Notes: generated by a model from the sequence alone, not told the origin. DNA of 64,000 nucleotides from Pseudomonas sp. GM50 (GCF_000282375.1 NZ_AKJK01000078.1:1-64000), one strand, 5' to 3'; counted from the first letter of the stretch, positions 15,618 through 24,969 are shown. Numbers and translations: made by a program.

Positions 15618-17147
15618 TCAGCCGAAAAAAGGCCGAATCCCACGGTCCCGGAAATACCGCTCGATCACCTTCGGATCGGCGCTGTAGTCGGCAATCGCCA
15701 CATAGGTATCCGGCCGCAGCAGGTAAAACCCGTTGCGCGCCAGCCCTACCGTTTCAAACACCGGCCGCCAGTCGAACACCTGCAATGGCAGGTGATGCTC
15801 GGTGCACCAGGCGATCATCTCGTCACTGGTGTCGCCATACACATGCACCTGCCAGGTCGGATTTTTCAGTGACTCAAAATTATCCCCTTCACTGTCGTGT
15901 GCCCAGGGCAGGCGATCACCGCCGTGAACATGGCCAGCAACACCTTCGCTCAACGGCATGCCGCGATAGTTGAGGGTGGTCTGCGATACCGTGCGAAACA
16001 TGAATTCCCGGGCCGCCTCAAACGAGATCATTTTCGGGATCAAAAAGGGTGCCACGCGAATACGCACCAAGTCGGCTATTGGCCCATCGGCCGTAACGAA
16101 ACTGAAGACCCGGTCGGTGGTGGCCACCAGTCGCCGGGCAAAGGCGATGCGTTCGGTTTCATAACTGTCGAGCAGTTTGGTCGTGGCGCCACCGCTCAAC
16201 ACCGCCGCGAGCTTCCAGGCCAGATTGATCGCATCGCCAATCCCGGTGTTCATACCCTGGCCACCCGCCGGGCTGTGGACATGGGCGGCGTCACCCAACA
16301 GAAACGCGCGCCCGGTGCGAAAATGATCCGCAACCCGGTGATGCACGCGGTAGGTCGAGAACCAGTTCACCTGATCGATCTGCAGCTTTAAGTTCTCGAT
16401 GGCCCGGTGGCTGACGTCTTCAAACTGGAGGGTTTCGGCACGGTCGGCGCGCTCATCACGAACCGTGCCGATCAGGCGTGCGCGACCTTCGTCGGACAAG
16501 GGAAAAACGGCGAGGAAGTCGGCTTCGTCGAGATCCACATGCAGTTCTCCGTTGAATGTGGGGCCGCGAGCTTGCACGTCCGCCACGTAGAAAATCTGCT
16601 GATAGGTGCCGCCTGGAAAACCGGTGTCCAGCGTCTTGCGCACAATCGACCGGGCGCCGTCGCAGCCGGCGAGGTAACAGGCCTGGCAGGTTTCCTGCTG
16701 ACCATCGGGCAAGCGCAGGCGGGCGGTGATGCCGTCGCCGGTTTCCTCGAAACTTTGCAGTTCGGTATCGCGCTCCACTGTAATACCGAAGGCCTCCAGG
16801 CGTTCGATCAGCAGGCGTTCGTGCTCGTCTTGCGGATAGATTTCCAGAAACGCGTAGGGCGTCAGACCCTCACCGATGGTGCTCAGCGGCAGGCGTGCGA
16901 CGGGTTCGCCCTTGACCCAGAAATTCGCTGCGGCCACTTTATGGCCGTTTTGCACAACGGCGTCGCTGAGGTCGAGCTGGCTATACAGTTCAAGCGTTCG
17001 CGCCTGTACCGCCAGCGCACGTGAAGTGGTGCCGGGTGTCGACGTCTTGTCGATAATCCGTACCCGAATTCCCAGTTTGCTCAACCACAGCGCCAGTACC
17101 AGCCCGGTAGGGCCGGCGCCGATGATCAGCACGTCGCTACGGTTCAT
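15618..17147 (-). CDS. FAD-dependent aromatic monooxygenase (class A)
   Basis: A 509-residue flavoprotein hydroxylase of the PheA/TfdB/MhpA-like family, using NAD(P)H and oxygen on an aromatic substrate. VLIIGAGPTGLVLALWLSKLG at the N-terminus is the FAD Rossmann loop, CDGARSIVRKTL the DG motif, and LLGDAAHVHSPAGGQGMNTG the GD motif contacting the FAD ribityl chain. A C-terminal thioredoxin-like part (about 400-509) is common in this group. The substrate is unknown and no ring-cleavage genes are adjacent. GGAGG eight bases upstream selects the ATG at 17147 over a GTG at 17162. Confidence 0.92.
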   Translation of the reverse strand: MNRSDVLIIGAGPTGLVLALWLSKLGIRVRIIDKTSTPGTTSRALAVQARTLELYSQLDLSDAVVQNGHKVAAANFWVKGEPVARLPLSTIGEGLTPYAFLEIYPQDEHERLLIERLEAFGITVERDTELQSFEETGDGITARLRLPDGQQETCQACYLAGCDGARSIVRKTLDTGFPGGTYQQIFYVADVQARGPTFNGELHVDLDEADFLAVFPLSDEGRARLIGTVRDERADRAETLQFEDVSHRAIENLKLQIDQVNWFSTYRVHHRVADHFRTGRAFLLGDAAHVHSPAGGQGMNTGIGDAINLAWKLAAVLSGGATTKLLDSYETERIAFARRLVATTDRVFSFVTADGPIADLVRIRVAPFLIPKMISFEAAREFMFRTVSQTTLNYRGMPLSEGVAGHVHGGDRLPWAHDSEGDNFESLKNPTWQVHVYGDTSDEMIAWCTEHHLPLQVFDWRPVFETVGLARNGFYLLRPDTYVAIADYSADPKVIERYFRDRGIRPFFG

Positions 17148-17189
17148 GAGCCTGTCCTCCACGGTGTGTGGATCAAGTATGGTTCAGCC

Positions 17190-17285
17190 CGAATGCACTG
17201 GCCTCCCGGCTGCCCAACGGAAAACACCCCGCTACCGCTACGGGGGAACAGTCCGCGACTGTCACAGTCATAGCCTGCGCCATGC
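17190..17285. other. structured intergenic segment between divergent genes
   Basis: Several short hairpins occur in series: CCCCG...CGGGG, ACAGT...ACTGT and GACTGtcaCAGTC. The minus strand also shows short blocks (CCCCCGTAGCGGTAG and later AGCCGGGAGGCC) that faintly resemble conserved pieces of cobalamin riboswitches. It would lie in the leader of the monooxygenase gene. No claim of function is made. Confidence 0.3.
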
Positions 17286-17332
17286 CATTGATCGTATGGT
17301 TAACCCGGCTCAACGGATTTTGATGGAGCACC

Positions 17333-18427
17333 ATGCAAGCCAATCGATTGATCATGAGCATCGCGGCACTGTTGGTCCTGGCCGGTTGCGGTAGCCAACG
17401 CACGCAGGAGCCGCCGGCCCGCAAGCCTGCCGAGGTCAAAGCCGAGATCATGCGTCTGCTCCCGGCCAAGACAGCCGACCGCCAGGGCTGGGCCACGGAC
17501 ATCTACGCGGCATTTGCCGCGCAAAAGATTTCACCGACCACGCAAAACCTGTGTTCGGTACTCGCGGTCACTGAGCAGGAATCGACGTTTCAGGCTGATC
17601 CGCGGGTGCCGGGCCTGGGCAAGATCGCCCGGGACGAGATCGACCGCCGCGCCGCCAAGGCCCACATTCCCGGCCTGCTGGTGAGCGCTGCCTTGCAGGT
17701 CAGTTCACCCAATGGCAAAAGCTACAGCGACCGGCTGAATGCCGCGCGCAGCGAAAAAGAACTCAGCGCGATTTTCGATGATTTCATCGGCATGGTGCCC
17801 ATGGGGCGGACGCTGTTCGATGGTTTCAACCCGGTGCACACCGGCGGGCCGATGCAAGTCAGCATCGATTTTGCGGAGCAGCAGGCGCGGGATTATCCCT
17901 ACCCGGTGGACGGCTCGATTCGCCGTGAAGTGTTCACGCGTCGCGGTGGCCTGTATTTCGGTATTGCCCATTTGCTCGGTTATCCAGTGAGCTACGAGCA
18001 GCCGCTGTATCGCTTCGCCGATTTCAACGCCGGTTGGTACGCCAGCCGCAATGCGGCGTTTCAAAATGCGCTAAGTCGTGCGACGGGCATTCCGCTGGCG
18101 CTGGATGGCGATCTGGTGCGCTACGGCTCGATCATGCCTGGCACCACGGAATTGGCGGTGCGCACTCTCGGCAAGCAACTGGACATGCGCAACCTGACCA
18201 TTCGGGATCAATTGGAGGAGGGGAAAGGTCTCGAGTTCGAGGACACCAAGCTTTATCGGCGCGTCTTTGCCTTGGCCGAACAGGCCGAAGGCCGGCCATT
18301 ACCCCGAGCGGTGTTGCCGGGGATTGTGCTGCAAAGCCCGAAAATCACCCGCAAGCTCACCACGGCGTGGTTTGCCAAGCGGGTCGATGAGCGTTATCAG
18401 CGTTGTATGAAGCGCGCAGGGACGTGA
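17333..18427 (+). CDS. DUF1615 family lipoprotein
   Basis: A 364-residue predicted lipoprotein. The signal ends in the lipobox VLAGC (Cys19), so it should be anchored in the membrane; the next residues GSQ do not include an inner-membrane retention Asp. The body matches the DUF1615 family, whose function is unknown. An internal stretch CSVLAVTEQESTFQADP is reminiscent of the Glu-containing region of lytic transglycosylases, which is an inference only. Its ATG follows GATGGAGCACC. The gene is monocistronic. Confidence 0.85.
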   Translation: MQANRLIMSIAALLVLAGCGSQRTQEPPARKPAEVKAEIMRLLPAKTADRQGWATDIYAAFAAQKISPTTQNLCSVLAVTEQESTFQADPRVPGLGKIARDEIDRRAAKAHIPGLLVSAALQVSSPNGKSYSDRLNAARSEKELSAIFDDFIGMVPMGRTLFDGFNPVHTGGPMQVSIDFAEQQARDYPYPVDGSIRREVFTRRGGLYFGIAHLLGYPVSYEQPLYRFADFNAGWYASRNAAFQNALSRATGIPLALDGDLVRYGSIMPGTTELAVRTLGKQLDMRNLTIRDQLEEGKGLEFEDTKLYRRVFALAEQAEGRPLPRAVLPGIVLQSPKITRKLTTAWFAKRVDERYQRCMKRAGT

Positions 18428-18525
18428 CTGGACCGAAGATGGTCAAAAAACCAACGCTTGGCTGACAATTCGAACGCAATCTTCAGCAGCTGCTACAAAG
18501 AGAGAGTCGCAGAGGAGATTTAGTC

Positions 18526-19146
18526 ATGTACCAGCTCTACGGGCATCAGAATTCGGGTGCGGCCGCCATCGAAGCCGCGCTGGAACTGTGCGAGGTTGCT
18601 TATCGCTTCATCGATGTTTCATCGTCCCCGGAGGCGGTTCAGGCGTTGGAGAAGCTCAACCCGCTGAAGCAGATTCCCACTCTGCAATTGCCCGATGGCG
18701 GTGTTCTGACCGAGAGTGCTGCCATCCTGATTCATCTGGGCCTCACGTTCCCGGAGTCGAACCTGCTGCCGGAAAACCCGCTCAAGCGTGATCAGGTTAT
18801 TCGGGGTTTGGTGTACATCGTCAGCAATTGCTATGCCGCCATCGGCATCATCGACTACCCCGAGCGCTGGCTGGCCGAGGCGGACGAATCATCCAGGGAA
18901 AACCTTATGGCCGGTGCCCGCCAGCGCCTGCACTGGAGTTGGGAGGTGTTTGCCGATCAGTTCGCCGGCAAGTTGTACCTGGGCGAGGGAGCGCCGGGCG
19001 CGCTGGATATTCTGGCGGCGGTGGTAACACGGTGGGCGGGCACTCGGGAGCACTTGCGCGCTGCGCGGCCGGGGTTCTGCGCCTGGCTCGAACGCTTCGA
19101 CCGGCACCCTGCATTGGCACCGGTTTTCGCGCGGCATTGGCCATAG
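18526..19146 (+). CDS. glutathione S-transferase
   Basis: A 206-residue cytosolic GST. The thioredoxin-like N-terminal domain (1-80) begins MYQLYGHQNSGAAAIEAALE, with Ser11 or Asn10 as the likely residue activating glutathione. NPLKQIPTLQLPDG carries the cis-Pro and LTESAAILIHL the glutathione-binding Glu-Ser. The C-terminal helical domain (about 88-206) includes APGALDILAAVV, in which the usual Asp of the N-capping box is present. The substrate is unknown. AGGAGAT precedes the ATG. It is unrelated in detail to the Nu-class GST at 12.8 kb. Confidence 0.9.
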   Translation: MYQLYGHQNSGAAAIEAALELCEVAYRFIDVSSSPEAVQALEKLNPLKQIPTLQLPDGGVLTESAAILIHLGLTFPESNLLPENPLKRDQVIRGLVYIVSNCYAAIGIIDYPERWLAEADESSRENLMAGARQRLHWSWEVFADQFAGKLYLGEGAPGALDILAAVVTRWAGTREHLRAARPGFCAWLERFDRHPALAPVFARHWP

Positions 19147-19163
19147 GATCACCGCCAGTCCAA

Positions 19164-19253
19164 TGTAGGAGCGAGGCTTGCCCGCGAAGAACGATGACAC
19201 GATTCATCAGTTCCACCGCATAACAGCTTTCGCGGGCAAGCCTCGCTCCTACA
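19164..19253. repeat. REPIN, tgtaggagcgaggcttgcccgcga family
   Basis: Intact doublet with arms tgtaggagcgaggcttgccc and inverse, between a GST gene and the convergent CBS gene. Confidence 0.9.
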
Positions 19254-19284
19254 GGAGATTTTCGCTGCATCGGGATTGCCGTAA

Positions 19285-19725
19285 TCACTCGCCGCGAATG
19301 TACTGCTCCAGCTGCCGGATCAGTTCAGCCTGTTCGGCGATGGCTTCCTTGACCAGGTCGCCGATGGACAGCAAGCCGATCAACTCGCCGTTTTCCACCA
19401 CCGGCAAATGCCGCAGGCGTTTTTCGGACATGATGCCCATGCAGGTTTCGACGGTTTGATGGGTGTCCACGGTGATCACTGGCGACACCATGATGTCGCT
19501 GACCGGTGTGCCGACAGAGGAGCGCCCCTTGAGCACCAGTTTGCGCGCATAGTCACGCTCGCTGATGATGCCGACGACCTTGCCATCTTTCAGCACCGGT
19601 AACGCACCGACGTTTTTTGCGGCCATCACCATCAGCGCTTCCAGCACCATTTGATGCGGTGCAATAGAGTGGACTTGCTGATTCTGTTGGGCCTTTAACT
19701 TGAGCAGTTGGGCGACGGTTTTCAT
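19285..19725 (-). CDS. CBS-domain protein
   Basis: A 146-residue cytosolic protein made almost wholly of two CBS motifs (about 15-70 and 78-135), which bind adenosyl nucleotides and sense energy state. GALPVLKDGKVVGIISERDYAR and HLPVVENGELIGLLSIGDLV are the two repeated cores. The start is the ATG at 19725 (MKTVAQLLK) following GAGAATCCGCC on the minus strand; the open frame continues 29 codons further without support. What it regulates is unknown. Confidence 0.9.
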   Translation of the reverse strand: MKTVAQLLKLKAQQNQQVHSIAPHQMVLEALMVMAAKNVGALPVLKDGKVVGIISERDYARKLVLKGRSSVGTPVSDIMVSPVITVDTHQTVETCMGIMSEKRLRHLPVVENGELIGLLSIGDLVKEAIAEQAELIRQLEQYIRGE

Positions 19726-19860
19726 GGCGGATTCTCGGGTGTTGTCGTTGTTCTTGAAGAATCGTAGAGACGCGCTCGCAGAGCAAGGCGCAAAGCGGCA
19801 GATAACACGCAAATAGCGTCATTCAGTGATTTTTCTTTGTAAATGCCCGCCGAAAATCCA

Positions 19861-19949
19861 GTAGGAGCGAGGCTTGCCCGCGAAGAACGATGACGCGTAA
19901 TACCTGAAAAAACGCGGTGCATTCTTCGCGGGCAAGCCTCGCTCCTACA
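19861..19949. repeat. REPIN, tgtaggagcgaggcttgcccgcga family
   Basis: A doublet with a spacer nearly identical to that of the inner REPIN at 5872-5961 (aacgatgacgcgtaatacct in both). The adjoining gttctgcgtc (19951-19960) is the inverse of the left flank of that copy. Confidence 0.9.
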
Positions 19950-20017
19950 GGTTCTGCGTCTTGACCGGCGATCACGCGTAGAATTACCCCTTGAATCAGA
20001 TCGTTGAGGTTGCAGTG

Positions 20018-22378
20018 GTGGATTTACAGCAGGGCTTCGTCCTGACCCGGCATTGGCGCGATACCCCGGCCGGCACGGAAGTCGAGTTCTGGCTGGCGAC
20101 CGATGCCGGTCCCCGACGCATCCGCCTGCCGCATCAACCCTCGGTAGCGTTCATTCCGGCAGCCCAGCGTGAGCAAGCCGAAGGGCTGCTGCACGGCGAA
20201 AAAAATGTCGAGCTGAAGCCCTTGGCCCTTCTGGACTTCGAACACCGCCCGGTGCTCGGCCTGTATTGCCAGCAGCACGGTCAGTTGATGCGCCTGGAAA
20301 CCGCGCTGCGCAAATCAGGCGTCGAGGTATTCGAAGCTGACGTCCGCCCGCCGGAACGCTACATGATGGAGCGTTTCATCACAGCCCCCGTTTTGTTCGG
20401 CGGTACACCCAGCGCCGAAGGCCTGCTGCTCGACGCACAAATGAAACCCGATCCCGGCTACCGACCGAACCTGCGGCTGGTCTCGCTGGACATCGAAACC
20501 ACCGCTCAGGGCGAGTTGTATTCCATTGCCCTGGAAGGCTGCGGCGAGCGGCAGGTGTACATGCTCGGGCCGCCCAATGGCGATGACAGCGCGGTGGATT
20601 TCCAGCTCGAATACTGTGATTCGCGAACCCTGCTGCTGAAAAAACTCAATGAATGGTTCGCCCGGCACGACCCCGATGCCATCATTGGCTGGAACGTCGT
20701 GCAGTTTGATCTGCGCGTACTGCACGAACATGCTCGGCGCTTGGCGGTACCGCTGAAGCTGGGGCGCGGCGGCGAAGAAATGCACTGGCGCGAGCACGGC
20801 AGTCGCAATCATTACTTCGCCTCGGCCGCCGGCCGGTTGATCATCGACGGCATCGAGTCGCTGCGCTCGGCGACCTGGAGCTTCCCCTCGTTCAGCCTGG
20901 AAAACGTCGCGCAAACCCTGTTGGGCGAGGGCAAGTCGATCGACAACCCGTACCAGCGCATGGACGAAATCAATCGCATGTTCGCCGAGGACAAACCGGC
21001 CCTGGCGAAATACAACCTCAAGGACTGCGAACTGGTGACGCGGATCTTCACCAAGACCGAACTGCTGACCTTCCTGCTCGAGCGCGCCAGCGTCACCGGT
21101 TTGCCGGCGGACCGCAGCGGTGGTTCGGTGGCGGCGTTCACTCACCTGTATATGCCGTTGATGCACCGGCAGGGCTTCGTCGCACCGAACCTCGGCGGCA
21201 AACCACCGGAGGCCAGCCCCGGCGGTTTTGTCATGGACTCGCAACCGGGTCTGTACGAATCGGTGTTGGTGCTCGACTACAAAAGCCTTTATCCGTCGAT
21301 CATCCGCACCTTCCTGATCGACCCGGTGGGCTTGATCGAAGGGCTCAAGCATCCCGACGACAGCGAGTCGGTGCCGGGCTTTCGCGGTGCGCGTTTCTCA
21401 AGAACCCGGCATTGCCTGCCGGCCATCGTCGCCCGGGTCGCCGAAGGCCGTGAAACCGCCAAGCGCGAACACAATGCGCCGTTGTCCCAGGCCCTGAAGA
21501 TCATCATGAATGCCTTCTACGGCGTCCTCGGTTCCAGCGGTTGCCGCTTCTTCGATACACGGCTGGCCTCGTCCATCACCTTGCGCGGGCACGAGATCAT
21601 GTTGCGCACCCGCCAGTTGATCGAAGCCCAAGGCCACGCGGTGATCTATGGCGACACCGACTCGACCTTTGTCTGGCTCCGTCGCGCCCACGGGCAGGCA
21701 GAAGCCGCGCAGATCGGTCATGCGCTGGTGGACCACGTCAACCAGTGGTGGCACGAGCATGTGAAACAGCAATACGGGCTGGAAAGTGCCCTGGAATTGC
21801 AGTTCGAAACCCATTACAAGCGCTTTCTGATGCCGACCATTCGCGGCGCCGAGGAGGGCAGCAAGAAGCGCTATGCCGGATTGGTCACCCGCGCCGATGG
21901 CACCGATGAAATGGTCTACAAGGGCCTGGAAACCGTGCGTACCGACTGGTCGCCGCTGGCCCGGCAATTCCAGCAGGAGTTGTACCTGCGCATCTTCAAT
22001 CGCAAGCCCTATCAGGATTACGTACGTGACTATGTGCGCAAGACGTTGGCTGGCGAATTCGACGAGCGACTGATCTATCGCAAACGCCTGCGTCGTACCC
22101 TCGATGATTATCAGCGCAACGTGCCACCCCATGTGCGGGCCGCGCGAATCGCCGACGACTACAACGACCGGCAGGGACGCCCGCGGCAATATCAGAATGG
22201 CGGCTGGATCAGTTATGTGATCACCGTCGCCGGCCCCGAGCCGCTGGAAATCCGCAGCGCGGCCATCGACTACGACCATTACGTCACCCGGCAGCTGCAG
22301 CCGGTGGCGGATGCGATCCTGCCGTTCGTGGATGACGATTTCTCAACGCTGATTGGGGGGCAACTGGGCCTGTTTTGA
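20018..22378 (+). CDS. polB: DNA polymerase II
   Basis: A family B DNA polymerase with 3'-5' proofreading, usually induced by DNA damage and used in replication restart and bypass. The 786 residues are close to the E. coli length (783). The order is an N-terminal domain (QQGFVLTRHWRDTP), the exonuclease with LVSLDIETT and later conserved Asp residues, and the polymerase with LDYKSLYPSII (motif A) and IYGDTDSTFVW (motif C, the catalytic aspartates). The GTG at 20018 aligns with known N-termini and follows TTGAGG; a TTG at 19991 would add nine residues. No LexA box was recognised with certainty. The 3' end overlaps the convergent DUF1810 gene by 36 bases. Confidence 0.95.
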   Translation: MDLQQGFVLTRHWRDTPAGTEVEFWLATDAGPRRIRLPHQPSVAFIPAAQREQAEGLLHGEKNVELKPLALLDFEHRPVLGLYCQQHGQLMRLETALRKSGVEVFEADVRPPERYMMERFITAPVLFGGTPSAEGLLLDAQMKPDPGYRPNLRLVSLDIETTAQGELYSIALEGCGERQVYMLGPPNGDDSAVDFQLEYCDSRTLLLKKLNEWFARHDPDAIIGWNVVQFDLRVLHEHARRLAVPLKLGRGGEEMHWREHGSRNHYFASAAGRLIIDGIESLRSATWSFPSFSLENVAQTLLGEGKSIDNPYQRMDEINRMFAEDKPALAKYNLKDCELVTRIFTKTELLTFLLERASVTGLPADRSGGSVAAFTHLYMPLMHRQGFVAPNLGGKPPEASPGGFVMDSQPGLYESVLVLDYKSLYPSIIRTFLIDPVGLIEGLKHPDDSESVPGFRGARFSRTRHCLPAIVARVAEGRETAKREHNAPLSQALKIIMNAFYGVLGSSGCRFFDTRLASSITLRGHEIMLRTRQLIEAQGHAVIYGDTDSTFVWLRRAHGQAEAAQIGHALVDHVNQWWHEHVKQQYGLESALELQFETHYKRFLMPTIRGAEEGSKKRYAGLVTRADGTDEMVYKGLETVRTDWSPLARQFQQELYLRIFNRKPYQDYVRDYVRKTLAGEFDERLIYRKRLRRTLDDYQRNVPPHVRAARIADDYNDRQGRPRQYQNGGWISYVITVAGPEPLEIRSAAIDYDHYVTRQLQPVADAILPFVDDDFSTLIGGQLGLF

Positions 22379-22813
22379 GTCCAGCAGCGACAACGTCCAG
22401 TCATCCGGTATGCCGTGAAAATACTGATCCAGCGCCTTATGGAACAAGCTGCCTTTTGGTGAAACCTGGGCGAACAGCGTCATCGATGAGTGAAACTTGA
22501 GGTTGTCGGGGTGACCGAAAATCTTGGCGATCGAGCTTTGAGGAATGTCCAGAACCAGTTGCGTGCACATGCGCAAGCGTGGCCCCAGTAACGGATGCTT
22601 CAGATACGCGGTGGCTTCTTCACTGGAGCGAATGGCAAAGTAGCGGGACATCTCGCTGTCGCCCAACCCGCAAAACTGCGGAAAGATAAACCACATCCAG
22701 TGCCGGCGTTTCTGACCCGCGCGCAGCTCCTCCTGTACCCACTCGAACACAGGGTCCTGCGCCTGGACGAAGCGTGGCAAGTTGAAAGAGTCGAGCTGAT
22801 CGGTACTTCTCAT
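22343..22813 (-). CDS. DUF1810 family protein
   Basis: A 156-residue cytosolic protein of the DUF1810 family, function unknown. It shows the family signatures DSFNLPRFVQAQ, RRHWMWFIFPQF and FHSSMTLFAQV. AGAGGG upstream favours the ATG at 22813 (MRSTDQL) over one seven codons earlier. Its 3' end overlaps the end of polB on the other strand by 36 bases. The aldo/keto reductase lies upstream on the same strand, with a 30-base gap between its stop and this start. Confidence 0.88.
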   Translation of the reverse strand: MRSTDQLDSFNLPRFVQAQDPVFEWVQEELRAGQKRRHWMWFIFPQFCGLGDSEMSRYFAIRSSEEATAYLKHPLLGPRLRMCTQLVLDIPQSSIAKIFGHPDNLKFHSSMTLFAQVSPKGSLFHKALDQYFHGIPDDWTLSLLDSKQAQLPPNQR

Positions 22814-22843
22814 GCCGATGCCCTCTGACAGCATCGCGATGGC

Positions 22844-23665
22844 TCAGACCATGGCCAACCGCTGCTTGCGTTGTGGCGCGCGAAACGCTTGGTCCAGCGC
22901 CTCCAGATCCCCGACTTCAAGCTGCAATTGCGCCGCTTGGGCATTGAGCTGCACGTGCTCGGAACGGACCGCCTTGGGGATGGCGATCACGCCGTTCTGA
23001 CGCAGAATCCATGCCAGCGCTACCTGCGCAGGTGTCGCCTCATGACGGGCGGCAATCTGCTTGAGCGTCGAGTTGGCCAGCATGTGCCCGCCCTGGCCGA
23101 TCGGACAATAAGCCATTACCGGCATCCTTTGATGTTGGCTCCAGGGAAGCAAATCAAATTCGATGCCGCGTTCTTCCAGGTTATACAGCACCTGATTGGT
23201 GGCGCAGGCCGGTGAGGCCAGTTCTTCCAGGTCATCCAGGTCGAAATTGGACACACCCCAACGGCCGATCTTGCCATCTTCGCGCAGGCGTTCGAAGGCT
23301 TCGACGGTTTCCGCAAGGGGATAGTCGCCGCGCCAGTGCAACAGGTAGAGATCGATGTAATCGGTATTCAACCGCCGCAGGCTGCGCTCGCAGGCCTGGG
23401 GGATGCCTTTGCGGCTGGCGTTGAAGGGATAGACCTTGCTGACCAGAAAAACCTGGTCGCGAAGGCCTGCGATGGCTTCACCCACCACTTCTTCAGCGCC
23501 TCCTTCGGCGTACATTTCAGCGGTGTCGATCAGGGTCATGCCCAACTCAATGCCCAAACGCAACGCTGCAACTTCCTTTGTGTGTCGGGAGCGTTCCTCT
23601 CCCATGCGCCAGGTTCCTTGGCCGATGACCGGCACATGGCTGCCGGCCAGCTCAAGAGTACGCAT
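22844..23665 (-). CDS. aldo/keto reductase
   Basis: A 273-residue NADPH-dependent oxidoreductase of the aldo/keto reductase barrel family. The catalytic set is visible: Asp and Tyr in LIDTAEMYAEGGAE, Lys in VFLVSKVYP and His in DLYLLHWRGD. The C-terminal PKAVRSEHVQLN binds the NADPH phosphate. The closest general type is the YeaE/YdbC-like group acting on methylglyoxal or small aldehydes; the substrate is not determined. AAGGAGG directly precedes the ATG. It is followed by the DUF1810 gene. Confidence 0.93.
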   Translation of the reverse strand: MRTLELAGSHVPVIGQGTWRMGEERSRHTKEVAALRLGIELGMTLIDTAEMYAEGGAEEVVGEAIAGLRDQVFLVSKVYPFNASRKGIPQACERSLRRLNTDYIDLYLLHWRGDYPLAETVEAFERLREDGKIGRWGVSNFDLDDLEELASPACATNQVLYNLEERGIEFDLLPWSQHQRMPVMAYCPIGQGGHMLANSTLKQIAARHEATPAQVALAWILRQNGVIAIPKAVRSEHVQLNAQAAQLQLEVGDLEALDQAFRAPQRKQRLAMV

Positions 23666-23739
23666 GAATCCTCCTTACCGAAGCCCGATCGATACTTCAG
23701 TTGGCAGCAAAATAGTCCGGTGGTTCCGTGGATCTCTCG

Positions 23740-23783
23740 AAAGATCGCAGCCTCCGTAGGAGCTGCCGAAGGCTGCGATCTTT
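23740..23783. repeat. REP hairpin acting as likely terminator
   Basis: AAAGATCGCAGCCT and its exact inverse 16 bases later form a 14-base stem that belongs to the tgtaggagctgccgaaggctgc REP family. It lies between galM and the aldo/keto reductase gene. Both stem ends carry A/T tracts, so it may terminate galM transcription. Confidence 0.7.
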
Positions 23784-23787
23784 TAAT

Positions 23788-24936
23788 CTACAGGGTAGAA
23801 AACTTGTACACCGTAGTCTGGCTATAGCGCTTGCCCGGATCCAGCCGTGTGGACGGGAAGTTCGGCTGGTTCGGCGAATCCGGATAATGCTGGGTCTCCA
23901 GAGTAAACGCCCCCCAATGCGGATAAACCTTGCCAGCCTTGCCCTTGACCGTGCCATCGAGGAAGTTGCTGGTATAGAACTGTACACCCGGTTCAGTAGT
24001 GTAGAGCTGCAAACGACGCCCGGATTGCGGATCGCTGACATCGGCGGCGAGTTTGCCCAGATCACCCTTGGCGTCCAGCACCCAATTGAAATCGAAGCCA
24101 CCTTGTTTCGGTTCGGCGAATTTCAGCTGCGGGTGATCAGCCTTGATGTGTTGACCGATGGCGGTCGGTTGGGTGAAGTCCATGGGTGTGCCGGCGACCG
24201 GGGCCAGCTCGCCGGTGGGAATCAGTTTGCCGGTGACCGGCGTGTAACGGGCTGCATGCAAAGTCGTAAGCTGCTTCAGTACGTCGCCGTTGCCCGCGCC
24301 GGCCAGATTGAAGTAACTGTGGTTGGTCAGGTTCAGCACGGTGGGTTGGTCGGTGCTGGCCTTGTACTCGATGCGCAACTCATTGTTCTCGGTGAGGCTG
24401 TAGGTGACTTCGGTTTTCAGGTTGCCCGGGAAACCCATTTCACCGCCCGCCGACAGATACGTCAGGGTCACGCCCACCGAATCCTTGCCTTTGCTCGGTT
24501 CGGCTTTCCACACCCGTTTGTCGAAACCCTGGGCCCCGCCGTGCAGTGAATTGCTGCCGTCGTTGAGTGGCACCTGATAGCGCTTGCCGTCCAGCTCGAA
24601 GGCACCGTTGGCCAGGCGATTGCCGAAGCGGCCGATGGTCGCGCCGAAGTACGCGGTGCCGCTTTGATAACCCTGCACGTCGTCGAAGCCCAGCACCACA
24701 TCGTCGAGCTTGCCGTTTTTGTCCGGCACTTTCAGCGACTGCAAAATCCCGCCGTAGGTAATGACCGTGGCTTGCAGGCCATGGCTGTTGCGCAAGATGT
24801 ATTGCTCGACGGGCGTGCCGTCATTGGTTTTGCCGAAGGCTTTCTGTTCGCTGGACAAGCCGGCGGCATGAGCGGGGAGGGTGGCGATCATCAGGGACAG
24901 TCCGAGGCCGGAGAGCAGGTATCGTGATTGAAGCAT
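23788..24936 (-). CDS. galM: aldose 1-epimerase, exported
   Basis: Interconverts the alpha and beta anomers of galactose, glucose and related sugars. The 382 residues include a signal peptide (1-24, AHA/AGL), so the enzyme works in the periplasm rather than the cytosol as in the E. coli gal operon. Active-site regions are NRLANGAFELDG, NDGSNSLHGGAQGFDKRVW, NLTNHSYFNLAG with the catalytic His, and ALETQHYPDSPNQPNFPS with the catalytic Glu. GGAAGG lies before the ATG. The upstream region has two inverted FadR-type sites, suggesting control by a sugar-responsive GntR regulator encoded elsewhere. Confidence 0.95.
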   Translation of the reverse strand: MLQSRYLLSGLGLSLMIATLPAHAAGLSSEQKAFGKTNDGTPVEQYILRNSHGLQATVITYGGILQSLKVPDKNGKLDDVVLGFDDVQGYQSGTAYFGATIGRFGNRLANGAFELDGKRYQVPLNDGSNSLHGGAQGFDKRVWKAEPSKGKDSVGVTLTYLSAGGEMGFPGNLKTEVTYSLTENNELRIEYKASTDQPTVLNLTNHSYFNLAGAGNGDVLKQLTTLHAARYTPVTGKLIPTGELAPVAGTPMDFTQPTAIGQHIKADHPQLKFAEPKQGGFDFNWVLDAKGDLGKLAADVSDPQSGRRLQLYTTEPGVQFYTSNFLDGTVKGKAGKVYPHWGAFTLETQHYPDSPNQPNFPSTRLDPGKRYSQTTVYKFSTL

Positions 24937-24969
24937 GGTTGACCTTCCTTTTTGTTGTTTTGTGAGAAG

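Noticed and set aside
17190..17285. Calling a cobalamin riboswitch as a feature
   Set aside because: Only two short blocks resemble the core and the downstream gene has no B12 link; kept as a finding only.
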